14,743 bases of DNA, taken from Treponema sp. Its GTDB lineage: Bacteria; Spirochaetota; Spirochaetia; Treponematales; Treponemataceae. Location of the stretch: NCBI GenBank assembly GCA_016296205.1, contig JAEDJS010000048.1, positions 1 to 14,743 on the forward strand, in the 5' to 3' direction. Position numbers and translations under genes: made by a program. Under the pieces are notes generated by a model. The model saw only the letters and a program-made list of their open reading frames with translations, was not told the origin of the DNA and did no database searches. Positions 7,974 to 14,743 of this stretch are shown piece after piece (position 1 is the stretch's first letter; each line of letters opens with the position of its first letter).

Positions 7974-9182
7974 ATGGAAAATAAATTCAACACAATCCAG
8001 GAAGCACTGGAAGATTTGCGCTCAGGAAAAATCATTCTCGTAAGCGACGACCCGGACCGTGAAAACGAAGGCGACATGATTTGTGCCGCAGAATTTGCAA
8101 CACAGGAAAATTTAAACATTATGGCAACTTATGCCAAAGGATTAATCTGTACACCAATGAGTGCTCAACTTGCAAGAAAACTTGATCTTTATCCAATGGT
8201 TGCAAAAAATACAGACAATCACGAAACTGCATTTACAGTAAGCATTGATCACATTTCTACAACAACAGGAATCAGTGCAAAAGAAAGGTCAATTACCGCT
8301 CTTAAATGTGTAGACGACAATTCAAAATCAACAGATTTCAGAAGACCAGGCCACATGTTTCCGCTGATTGCAAAAAAAGGCGGCGTGCTTGTAAGAAATG
8401 GTCACACAGAAGCTACAGTTGATTTGTGCCGTCTTGCAGGATTAAAACAATGCGGACTTTGCTGCGAAATTATGGACGATGACGGAACAATGATGCAGAC
8501 TCCAAAAATCTGGGAACTGGCAAAGAAATTCAACTTTAAATATATCACAATTAAAGATTTGCAGAATTATTGCAGAATCCACGAAAACCATGTAGTTCAG
8601 GAAGCAAAGGCAAAACTTCCTACAGAGTTCGGCGAATTTTACATTTACGGTTATGTTAACGATATTACCGGCGAACATCATGTTGCCCTGGTTAAAGGAA
8701 ATATTGGCGACGGCGAAAATGTTCTTACAAGAGTTCACAGTGAATGTCTTACAGGCGACGTTTTTGGAAGCCAGCGATGTGACTGCGGACCTCAACTTAA
8801 AGCGGCAATGAAACAAGTTGCAGATGAAGGCAGAGGCGTGATTCTTTACATGCGCCAGGAAGGAAGAGGAATTGGTCTTATCAACAAACTCAAGGCATAC
8901 ATGCTTCAGGAACAGGGACTTGATACAGTAGAAGCCAACGTAAAATTAGGATTCCAGCCCGACCTTAGGGAATACTGGATTGGTGCTCAGATTTTAAGTG
9001 ATTTGGGAATCAAGACATTGCGCCTTTTAACAAACAATCCAGAAAAAGTTTATGGTCTCAACGGATTCAATTTAAAAGTTCTGGAAAGAGTTCCAATCGA
9101 AATTGAACCACAGGATTTTGACAAAAAATACCTTAAAACAAAACAGGACAAAATGGGTCACATCTTTACACACAAATTGTAA
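7974..9182 (+). CDS. ribBA: bifunctional 3,4-dihydroxy-2-butanone-4-phosphate synthase / GTP cyclohydrolase II RibBA
   Basis: It supplies both branches of riboflavin synthesis: the four-carbon unit from ribulose 5-phosphate (N-terminal domain) and the pyrimidine from GTP (C-terminal domain). In the 402-residue product the first domain (about 1-200) shows SDDPDRENEGDM (24-35), RPGHMFPL (124-131) and GHTEATVDL (143-151), the Mg-binding and catalytic blocks of DHBP synthase. The second (about 205-380) shows the zinc Cys cluster at C258, C269 and C271, then YMRQEGRGIGL (292-302), DTVEAN (317-322), DLREY with the expected catalytic Arg332, and RLLTNNPEK (350-358). Both active sites look intact. 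The frame is open upstream to an ATG at 7926 overlapping ribE, but ATG 7974 has AGAGAGG at 7962-7968 with 5-nt spacing and gives the usual N-terminus. Confidence 0.97.
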   Translation: MENKFNTIQEALEDLRSGKIILVSDDPDRENEGDMICAAEFATQENLNIMATYAKGLICTPMSAQLARKLDLYPMVAKNTDNHETAFTVSIDHISTTTGISAKERSITALKCVDDNSKSTDFRRPGHMFPLIAKKGGVLVRNGHTEATVDLCRLAGLKQCGLCCEIMDDDGTMMQTPKIWELAKKFNFKYITIKDLQNYCRIHENHVVQEAKAKLPTEFGEFYIYGYVNDITGEHHVALVKGNIGDGENVLTRVHSECLTGDVFGSQRCDCGPQLKAAMKQVADEGRGVILYMRQEGRGIGLINKLKAYMLQEQGLDTVEANVKLGFQPDLREYWIGAQILSDLGIKTLRLLTNNPEKVYGLNGFNLKVLERVPIEIEPQDFDKKYLKTKQDKMGHIFTHKL

Positions 9183-9229
9183 GACTAAAACCTGCAAACA
9201 GAAAATAAAATAATTTTTAGGAGAATAAA

Positions 9230-9694
9230 ATGAATTTACTTGAAGGAAAATTAGTAGCCCCACAGGGAATGAAGGTTGGAATTATTGCCAGCCGTTTTAA
9301 CGAAATCATCGTTAATAAACTTGTTGGTGGAGCAATGGACGGACTTTTGCGTCACGGCGTGGAAGAAAACAATGTTACAACATGCTGGGTTCCAGGTGCA
9401 TTTGAAATTCCACTTATTGCAGATAAAATGGCAGCCAGTGGAAAGTACGACGCAATCATTGCAGTAGGAGCAGTAATCCGGGGATCAACAACACACTACG
9501 ATTATGTTTGTGCAGAAGTTTCAAAAGGAGTTGCTCTGGCCAGCACAAAAAACGGCGTTCCAGTAATGTTTGGAGTAATTACAACAGAAAATATTGAACA
9601 GGCCATTGAACGAGCAGGGTGCAAAGCCGGTAACAAAGGTTACGATTGTGCTCTTGGAGCAATCGAAATGGTAAACCTTATCAAACAGATTTAA
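9230..9694 (+). CDS. ribH: 6,7-dimethyl-8-ribityllumazine synthase
   Basis: It condenses the ribitylaminopyrimidine with 3,4-dihydroxy-2-butanone 4-phosphate to make lumazine, the substrate of RibE, usually as a 60-subunit or pentameric assembly. The 154 residues match the normal family length. Visible blocks are SRFNEIIVNKLVGGA (21-35), VPGAFEIPL (54-62), AVIRGSTTHYDYV (81-93) with the catalytic His89, PVMFGVITTENIEQA (111-125) and NKGYDCALGAIEM near the C-terminus. ATG 9230 is preceded by AGGAG (9219-9223) at 6-nt spacing; the gap to ribBA is 47 bp with no terminator. Its stop codon lies inside the 5' arm of the operon terminator. Confidence 0.97.
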   Translation: MNLLEGKLVAPQGMKVGIIASRFNEIIVNKLVGGAMDGLLRHGVEENNVTTCWVPGAFEIPLIADKMAASGKYDAIIAVGAVIRGSTTHYDYVCAEVSKGVALASTKNGVPVMFGVITTENIEQAIERAGCKAGNKGYDCALGAIEMVNLIKQI

Positions 9695-9718
9695 ATCTTT
9701 TTAGATTTAAATCTTTTT
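9687..9718 (+). terminator. rib operon terminator formed from a 16-bp tandem repeat
   Basis: AGATTTAAATCT occurs at 9687-9698 and again at 9703-9714. Because the 12-mer is its own reverse complement, the two copies form a 12-bp stem closed by a TTTT loop and followed by TTTT. The stem is A/T-rich, so its strength is moderate. On the minus strand no T-run follows, so it should work chiefly for ribH transcripts. The stops of ribH (9692-9694) and of the convergent minus-strand gene (9707-9709) lie one in each arm. Confidence 0.75.
9687..9718. repeat. perfect 16-bp tandem direct repeat, two copies
   Basis: AGATTTAAATCTTTTT is present exactly twice, at 9687-9702 and 9703-9718, with no spacer. Since each unit holds a 12-bp palindrome plus a T-run, duplicating it produced a terminator-like hairpin. 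Confidence 0.95.
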
Positions 9719-10570
9719 AAATAGTAATCTTGCTCCCAGTTTTAAGTAGGAACAAATTTCCCGCAGGTAATTGTGGAGCAGATTCAATCTGGAAGTAGGA
9801 CTTGCAAGCCCGTAAACATTTTTATAGCCAAGAATCCCGGCTAGAATTTGAGATCGGTGCAAATGATAAAAATTAGTTACAATAAGAATATTCTGCTCAA
9901 GAAGTTCATCAACAGAACAGCCATAATGATTTGCAAGTAAAATTTTTGAATATTTAAAATTCTGGATAGTATCCAAAGCCTGGTCGTCCACTAAAATCCG
10001 TTCAGATTCAACTCCCATAGCTTCAAGTTCTTTCTTTAAAAAAGGACCTTCTGCCACAGGCAAAAATTTAAGGGTGCCACCAGAAACACAAACAACCGCA
10101 TCTTTATTAAATTCAAGATATTCAGCACAGGATTTTACTCTATTAACAACATTTTTGGGAAGAATACCATCTTTACTTACACCGCCGCCTAAAAGAATAA
10201 CACTATTGATTTTTGTTGAATCATTTTTATAGTCAAACTTTTTGGGAGTTAAAATAAGAAAAAGACAGACAGTAATAACAAAAATTCCCGCCAGCTGCAA
10301 AATTTTAATAATTTTCTGCAAAAAAAGGGGAATTGCGTAAAACACACCCTTTTGATTTTTAAAATGGAAAATTCCGTCAAAAATAAAAAAAACACCTAGT
10401 ACAGCCCAAATATTAGAAAAATTTGTTAAATTGTCAAGAAAAGTACCAGGGCAGGTTAAAATAAGCAGAATTGAATATAAAACCCCCAGCAGCCCCGCAG
10501 AAATTTTGCTACAAGTCCAAAACCATGTTTGCCATGTTCTGACAGTTGATTTTTTTGATTTCTTCTGCAT
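9707..10570 (-). CDS. membrane-anchored DUF218 (YdcF/SanA/ElyC-like) protein
   Basis: The 287-residue product has three hydrophobic N-terminal segments (about 22-42, 53-67 and 90-108) and then a soluble DUF218 domain (about 122-260). Family marks are SVILLGGG (123-130), Arg144, the VSGG loop (162-165), Glu174, DDQALDTIQN (195-204) and TNFYHLHRS (232-240). DUF218 proteins have a Rossmann-like fold; E. coli relatives SanA and ElyC are linked to envelope integrity and lipid-carrier or peptidoglycan metabolism, but the reaction is not settled and none is claimed here. The ATG at 10570 lies inside the exonuclease gene (62-nt overlap) with AGGA about 10 nt upstream; there is no Met alternative before the first membrane segment. 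It is last in the pgm-exonuclease-DUF218 run. A SanA-like role is the best guess. Confidence 0.85.
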   Translation of the reverse strand: MQKKSKKSTVRTWQTWFWTCSKISAGLLGVLYSILLILTCPGTFLDNLTNFSNIWAVLGVFFIFDGIFHFKNQKGVFYAIPLFLQKIIKILQLAGIFVITVCLFLILTPKKFDYKNDSTKINSVILLGGGVSKDGILPKNVVNRVKSCAEYLEFNKDAVVCVSGGTLKFLPVAEGPFLKKELEAMGVESERILVDDQALDTIQNFKYSKILLANHYGCSVDELLEQNILIVTNFYHLHRSQILAGILGYKNVYGLASPTSRLNLLHNYLREICSYLKLGARLLFKKI

Positions 10571-11165
10571 ACTTCTTTTTTTCCTGCAATTCCTTAATTA
10601 TCACCTTTGCCTGTTCAACGCACTTAATAAAAACTTTCATGCAAACATAAGCATCATCGTAGGCACGGTGAGCCGCTTGGACTTCTATTCCAAAATATTC
10701 AGCAAGGTATTGCAGCTTGTGACTTAAAATATCCGGGAAAGTTTTACGGCTTAAAGTAACAGTATCAATAGTAAAATTTTTCATCTCCGGATAGTGAATG
10801 CGCTTGAATTCTGCGTTTATGAATTTTGTGTCAAAAGGAACATTATGGGCAATAAGAATACAACCGTTGGCAAAACGTAAAAAATCTGGAAGCACATCTT
10901 TTGCAGCAGGCGCATCTTTTACCATTTCTTCTGTGATATGTGTAATATTTACAATAAAAGGATCAATTGAAGTCTGGGGATTAATAAGAGTCCCGAATTT
11001 TTCAATCAAACCATTACATGAAAACTTAACGGCTCCAATTTCCATAATTCTGTTAATATTAGGTTTAGAGCCGGTAGTTTCCGTGTCCACTGCAACAAAG
11101 ACTGCCCCTTCCTGGTACAAAGAGACAATCTTCTGCAAGTCATTTATAGCCTTATTTTGCGGCAT
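10509..11165 (-). CDS. DEDDh 3'-5' exonuclease (DnaQ / PolC exonuclease-like)
   Basis: This is a stand-alone proofreading-type exonuclease that removes nucleotides from DNA or RNA 3' ends using two metal ions. In the 218-residue product all catalytic residues are visible: ExoI VDTETTG (Asp27, Glu29), ExoII HNVPFDTKF (Asp112) and ExoIII with HRAYDDAYV (His166, Asp171). HITEEMV (76-82) is the usual epsilon-type block. The C-terminus (about 185-208) is Lys/Glu-rich and helical. The frame extends upstream to 11252, but that extension lies inside the mutase gene and has no family similarity; ATG 11165 overlaps the mutase stop by 14 nt, implying translational coupling. No polymerase domain is present. 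It could be the Pol III epsilon subunit or one of the orphan DnaQ-like nucleases; the sequence does not decide. Confidence 0.9.
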   Translation of the reverse strand: MPQNKAINDLQKIVSLYQEGAVFVAVDTETTGSKPNINRIMEIGAVKFSCNGLIEKFGTLINPQTSIDPFIVNITHITEEMVKDAPAAKDVLPDFLRFANGCILIAHNVPFDTKFINAEFKRIHYPEMKNFTIDTVTLSRKTFPDILSHKLQYLAEYFGIEVQAAHRAYDDAYVCMKVFIKCVEQAKVIIKELQEKKKYAEEIKKINCQNMANMVLDL

Positions 11166-12933
11166 CAAGAACTGCCATAATTTCGCTGGAAATCTTGTCG
11201 CACAAAGCCTTAGCTTCTTCTTTAGCCTTTGCAAGACCTTCATCATTAGCACCGTTTACAGGAACAGTGCTGTTAATGTAGAACTTGATTTTTGGTTCAG
11301 TGCCACTTGGACGTGCACTAACAACAGTACCACCTTCAAGGAAGAACTGAAGAACATTGCTCTTTGGCCATGGAAGTGAACTCTTAACCGATGGATTTTC
11401 TGGATCAAATTCACTCTGAGATTGAACATCCCGGATTTTAAGAACTTTTTTCCCACCCAATGTTTTTAGACCGTCTGTGCGGAGTTTTGTCATAATACCA
11501 GCCATAATTCCAGGGCCGCTAACTCCAGGGAAGTATTTGCTAATGCTTCTGTCTTCAAAGTAACCAAGTTCCTTGTACATATCGTTAAGGTGTTCAAGAA
11601 GACTCTTACCTTTACTTGCCCAGTACAAAGTCATTTCGGCACACATTGCAGCAGCACTAACACCGTCTTTGTCACGGATACCAGTTTCTACAAGATAACC
11701 ATAACTTTCTTCAAGACCAAATACGTACTGTTCCTTTCCTTCTTTTTCCAGTTTAGCTTCATCAAAAGCAATCCACTTAAATCCTGTAAGACATTCCTGA
11801 GGACGAACACCGTATTTTTTGCTTACAGCATCAACAAATGAGCTTGTAACAATTGAACGGATACAAACAGGATGAGCAGGCATTTTTCCAAGTTCCTTGC
11901 GGCTAAGGAAAATATAGTCGGCAAGAAGAGCACCCATCTGGTTTCCGCTAACCAAAACGTATTCACCGTTTTTATCAGGGAAAGCAGTACCAAAGCGGTC
12001 TGCATCAGGATCAGTTGCCATTACAACATCAGCCTTTTCTTTCTTTGCAAGTTCAACAGAAAGTTTAAGTGCAGGAGCTTCTTCTGGATTTGGTTTTTCT
12101 ACAGTAGGGAAGTTTCCGTCTGGTTTTTTCTGTTCTGGAACAGTAATAACATTAAGACCAAGATCACCAAGAACCTTTTCTACGTGCATACCACCAGTTC
12201 CGTGCAATGGAGTGTAAACAACCTTTACGCTGCTTGCCTTTTCTTTAATAAGTTCAGGGCGGAAGAGTTCACCTTTAATAAGCTCCCAGTATTTTTCATC
12301 AACTTCTTTGTCTGTAAGAACAATTTTACCGCTCTTAACACCTTCATCAAGAGAAATAAGCTTTACTTCCTTAACAGCATTAACTTCGTCAATAATCCCC
12401 TTGTCGTGAGGTTCTACAACCTGAGCACCATCGTTCCAGTATGCTTTGTAACCATTATATTCTGCAGGGTTGTGGCTTGCTGTAACAACAACACCAGTCT
12501 GGCATCCAAAATAACGGATGGCAAAAGAAAGTTCTGGAGTTGGGCGCAAACCAGTAAACAGATAAGTTTTAATTCCGTTGGCAGCAAAAACACGAGCAGT
12601 AATTTCACTGAATTTTTCATGATTGTTGCGAGAGTCGTATGCAACTGCAGCCTTTAGTGTTCCTTCTGCAGCTTCTTTAGGGAATGATTTGATAATGTAG
12701 TTTGCAAGACCCTGTGTAGCCTTACTGATGTTAAGAGTGTTCATGCGGTTTGTACCACCACCCATTACACCACGGAGCCCACCAGTTCCAAATTCCAAAC
12801 TCTGGTAGAAGCGGTCTTCTAGTTCTGCCATATTTTTAACGGCAACCAGTTCTTCTACTTCTTTGCGGAAAGCGTCATCAGTTTCTTCTGCAATATAAGC
12901 CTGAGCACGCTGTAAAATTTCCTGTTCTGTCAT
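11152..12933 (-). CDS. alpha-D-phosphohexomutase (phosphoglucomutase/phosphomannomutase family, PgcA-like)
   Basis: It moves phosphate between C1 and C6 of a hexose phosphate through a phosphoserine and a hexose 1,6-bisphosphate, linking glycolysis to nucleotide-sugar and polysaccharide synthesis. The 593-residue protein has the four family domains and intact motifs: FGTGGLRG (48-55), catalytic loop TASHNP with Ser153, metal loop DPDADR (308-313), TGFKWI (383-388), sugar-binding EESYG (408-412) and the phosphate loop RPSGTEPKIK (541-550). Length and motifs fit the long PGM2/PgcA branch rather than the shorter ManB or GlmM forms, so phosphoglucomutase is likelier than a purely mannose enzyme; phosphopentomutase activity is possible. 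ATG 12933 has AGGGGA about 5 nt upstream. It is the first gene of the minus-strand run and overlaps the exonuclease start. Confidence 0.95.
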   Translation of the reverse strand: MTEQEILQRAQAYIAEETDDAFRKEVEELVAVKNMAELEDRFYQSLEFGTGGLRGVMGGGTNRMNTLNISKATQGLANYIIKSFPKEAAEGTLKAAVAYDSRNNHEKFSEITARVFAANGIKTYLFTGLRPTPELSFAIRYFGCQTGVVVTASHNPAEYNGYKAYWNDGAQVVEPHDKGIIDEVNAVKEVKLISLDEGVKSGKIVLTDKEVDEKYWELIKGELFRPELIKEKASSVKVVYTPLHGTGGMHVEKVLGDLGLNVITVPEQKKPDGNFPTVEKPNPEEAPALKLSVELAKKEKADVVMATDPDADRFGTAFPDKNGEYVLVSGNQMGALLADYIFLSRKELGKMPAHPVCIRSIVTSSFVDAVSKKYGVRPQECLTGFKWIAFDEAKLEKEGKEQYVFGLEESYGYLVETGIRDKDGVSAAAMCAEMTLYWASKGKSLLEHLNDMYKELGYFEDRSISKYFPGVSGPGIMAGIMTKLRTDGLKTLGGKKVLKIRDVQSQSEFDPENPSVKSSLPWPKSNVLQFFLEGGTVVSARPSGTEPKIKFYINSTVPVNGANDEGLAKAKEEAKALCDKISSEIMAVLDAAK

Positions 12934-12966
12934 TTATGTCCCCTGTTAAATTTTAAATTTTCCATC

Positions 12967-12972
12967 AGTATA
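12967..12972 (-). promoter_or_regulatory. weak candidate -10 for the minus-strand mutase operon
   Basis: Read on the minus strand this is TATACT, about 33 nt before the mutase ATG. I find no convincing -35 at 16-18 bp. A second A/T-rich candidate, TAGAAT with flanking TATATA, lies further up at about 12990-12999. This divergent gap must hold promoters for both strands, but the minus-strand assignment is tentative. Confidence 0.3.
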
Positions 12973-13039
12973 ACAATTTTTGGCGAATTATTCTATATAT
13001 TAAGTAATTTTTTTGTTTGTTTAGTTTGATTAAAAAAAC

Positions 13040-13068
13040 TTGCCCACTGTGCAAAAAATCAATATAAT
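13040..13068 (+). promoter_or_regulatory. promoter of the rightward mutase-like gene, possibly leaderless
   Basis: TTGCCC (13040-13045) and a perfect TATAAT (13063-13068) are separated by exactly 17 bp. Initiation 7-8 nt after the -10 would fall at about 13075-13076, which is the first base of the upstream ATG of the next gene. No Shine-Dalgarno precedes that ATG. Confidence 0.7.
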
Positions 13069-13075
13069 CAACTTT

Positions 13076-14743
13076 ATGGAACATAATATGATTTTAAGTG
13101 CCAGCGGTTGGCGTAAGGTTTTTGTCGCCAGTGGTAATGAACAGGACACTACTAAAGAAATCGGGAAAACTAATACTGCTTTATGTGCACTTATTGCCCA
13201 GAGCTTTGCAGAATATATGAAATCTCTTCCTTCTCTTAAAGGAAAAACTCCTTATGTACTTGTGGGAATGGATACCCGTCCAACAGGTGCTGCAATTTCT
13301 GATGTTATTGTAAAAGTTCTGGTGGGGCTTGATCTTAAAGTAAGCTTTTTGGGTATTTCCAGTGCTCCAGAGATTTTTACTGCTGCCCGTTATGCAGACG
13401 GTTTTTTGTATATTAGCGCCAGTCATAACCCTGTAGGCCACAATGGAATAAAATTTGGCATTAACGACGGCGGTGTGCTGGAAGGTAGCGAAACTGCAAA
13501 AATTACTGCCAGCTTTAAAGAAAAATGTGCCAGTCCCGCAGCAATGGAAAACGCCCAGAGCCTGATTGAACATTCAACTTTAAAAAATAAAGAAATCCAG
13601 GAGGTTTTTAATAATTCTGCAGCAGATAAAAAGCTTGCAGTAGAACGGTATGCCAGGATTATGGACCACATCGTTAGCGGCAGCCCAGAAGCTTTTGTAA
13701 GCGAAAAACTTTTTGCAGATATCAGGGAAGGTTTGTCTTGTTATCCCATTGATATTGTCTGCGATATGAACGGTTCTTCCAGATGTTTAACAATCGACAG
13801 CTCCTATATTCCTTTAAAAGGTCTGGGGTTTTTGCCCTTTAATAATGTTGCGGGGCAGATAGTTCACGAAATTATTCCAGAACCAGAAAACCTTGTACAT
13901 ACTGCACAAAAAATTCAGGAGCTTCAATCTAAAGGGAATAAAAATGCGGTTTTGGGCTATATGCCTGATTGTGACGGCGACCGTGGAAACATTGTTTACT
14001 GGGACGAAAAATTGCAGAAAGCAGTTCCACTTGCGGCCCAGACAGTTTTTGCTTTAAGCGTTCTGGCAGAAATCACAAGTTTAATTTACCAGGGAGTTAA
14101 AACAAACAAAGTTGCAGTCTGCGTAAACTGTCCTACAAGTTACAGAATTGACGAGCTTTGCAAGTCTCTGGGAGTAGAAGTGTTCCGTGCAGAAGTTGGG
14201 GAAGCAAATGTTGTAAATCTTGCTCGTAAAAAAAGAGCAGAAGGCTATACTGTCCGCATTCTTGGAGAAGGCAGTAACGGCGGCAACATTACAGATCCTT
14301 CCAATGTTCGTGATCCTGTGGCAACAGTTTTTGCTATGGTAAAGCTTCTTGCTTTGCGCAAAAATGGTCTGTATTATTTGTATCTTAAAGCCTGCAATAA
14401 ATTGGAAAATTACCGCCAGGATTTTACATTAAGGGACATTATAGAAAATCTTCCTCAGTATACAACAACCGGCGTAAGCGAAGAACGTGCAATTATGAAA
14501 GTAAAATCTTCAGATAAAGGTTTGCTTAAAGAAAAATTCCGCCAGATTTTCTTAAATCAGTGGGAAGAAAAAAAATCACTTCTTGCAGGCTATGGAATTT
14601 TGTCTTTTGATGCAGTCCTTACAAACGGAACAAATGAATTAGCTGCAGAAGATAACTGGAATAATGGCAACGGTGGATTAAAAATCCGTTTCTTTGATGC
14701 TGACTCAAATTCACCTGAAAAAAACGTATTCAATAGAGAGTTT
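13076..14743 (+). CDS. second, divergent alpha-D-phosphohexomutase-like protein; 3' end outside window
   Basis: The reading frame stays open for 556 codons to the right edge, so the C-terminus is missing. Numbering from ATG 13076, the catalytic loop SASHNP has Ser116 and is followed by HNGIKFG. The metal loop is DCDGDRG (298-304), where Cys replaces the usual Pro. The sugar-binding loop reads GEGSNGG (397-403) instead of GEESGH. VRDPVATVF (411-419) aligns with the family's RD block after that loop. The phosphate-binding C-terminal domain would lie beyond the window. It is not a recent copy of the mutase at 11152-12933: motifs and spacing differ throughout. Substrate is uncertain; glucose, mannose or N-acetylglucosamine phosphate are all possible, and the altered loop may mean another sugar. 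ATG 13088, giving MILSASGWRKVF, is an alternative start with a GGA 7 nt upstream. Confidence 0.88.
   Translation, partial: MEHNMILSASGWRKVFVASGNEQDTTKEIGKTNTALCALIAQSFAEYMKSLPSLKGKTPYVLVGMDTRPTGAAISDVIVKVLVGLDLKVSFLGISSAPEIFTAARYADGFLYISASHNPVGHNGIKFGINDGGVLEGSETAKITASFKEKCASPAAMENAQSLIEHSTLKNKEIQEVFNNSAADKKLAVERYARIMDHIVSGSPEAFVSEKLFADIREGLSCYPIDIVCDMNGSSRCLTIDSSYIPLKGLGFLPFNNVAGQIVHEIIPEPENLVHTAQKIQELQSKGNKNAVLGYMPDCDGDRGNIVYWDEKLQKAVPLAAQTVFALSVLAEITSLIYQGVKTNKVAVCVNCPTSYRIDELCKSLGVEVFRAEVGEANVVNLARKKRAEGYTVRILGEGSNGGNITDPSNVRDPVATVFAMVKLLALRKNGLYYLYLKACNKLENYRQDFTLRDIIENLPQYTTTGVSEERAIMKVKSSDKGLLKEKFRQIFLNQWEEKKSLLAGYGILSFDAVLTNGTNELAAEDNWNNGNGGLKIRFFDADSNSPEKNVFNREF

Noticed and set aside
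11166..11252. 29-residue N-terminal extension of the exonuclease
   Set aside because: It lies wholly within the mutase coding region in another frame, is Lys/Arg-rich without similarity to DEDDh proteins, and has a plausible start after it at 11165.
10798..11379. 193-codon open frame on the plus strand
   Set aside because: It is antisense to the exonuclease and the mutase end, with no recognisable domain and no ribosome binding site.
11872..12657. 261-codon open frame on the plus strand
   Set aside because: It is antisense to the strongly supported mutase, has a Phe/Asn/Cys-rich composition typical of reverse-strand shadows, and shows no family motif.
13181..13671. Two minus-strand open frames inside the second mutase gene
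   Set aside because: They are reverse shadows of a frame that carries the SASHNP and metal-loop motifs.
1..14743. CRISPR array, IS element, prophage, tRNA or rRNA
   Set aside because: I found no regularly spaced repeats, no transposase or terminal inverted repeats, no phage genes and no RNA-gene signature. The only short tandem repeat is the 16-bp pair at 9687-9718.

Overview
The window reads as a low-GC bacterial chromosome segment, most likely from a spirochaete of the Treponema type. That call is an inference. It rests on the AT-rich codon use, on a giant Asn/Lys-rich coiled-coil protein of a kind I associate with Leptospira and Treponema, and on the style of the second phosphohexomutase. 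No rRNA or other marker gene is present to confirm it.

Layout. Positions 1-5913 (+) hold the 3' part of one giant gene of at least 1,970 codons, open at the left edge. Its product has long coiled coils with regularly spaced tryptophans, one hydrophobic segment, a late HExxH zinc-protease-like motif and a C-terminal His/Ser-x-Gly-Cys signature like that of L,D-transpeptidases. Positions about 5937-6170 hold a promoter candidate, an FMN (RFN) riboswitch and an intrinsic terminator whose 3' arm carries a Shine-Dalgarno sequence. Positions 6169-9694 (+) hold a complete riboflavin operon, ribD-ribE-ribBA-ribH, in the same gene order as the Bacillus subtilis rib operon. It ends in a hairpin built from a perfect 16-bp tandem repeat.

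On the minus strand, converging on ribH, lies a tightly overlapping three-gene run read from right to left: an alpha-D-phosphohexomutase (11152-12933), a DEDDh 3'-5' exonuclease of the DnaQ/PolC-epsilon type (10509-11165), and a membrane-anchored DUF218/YdcF-like protein (9707-10570). Across a 142-bp divergent gap, a second and distinct phosphohexomutase-like gene starts at about 13076 (+) and runs off the right edge.

How the genes work together. The four rib genes encode every dedicated step from GTP and ribulose 5-phosphate to riboflavin except dephosphorylation of the pyrimidine intermediate. They are placed under direct FMN feedback by the riboswitch. The two mutases point to hexose-phosphate interconversion for glycolysis, glycogen or envelope sugars. 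DUF218 proteins of the ElyC/SanA kind have been linked to envelope metabolism, which would fit next to a sugar-phosphate mutase, but that link is inference. I saw no IS element, phage gene, tRNA, rRNA or CRISPR array.
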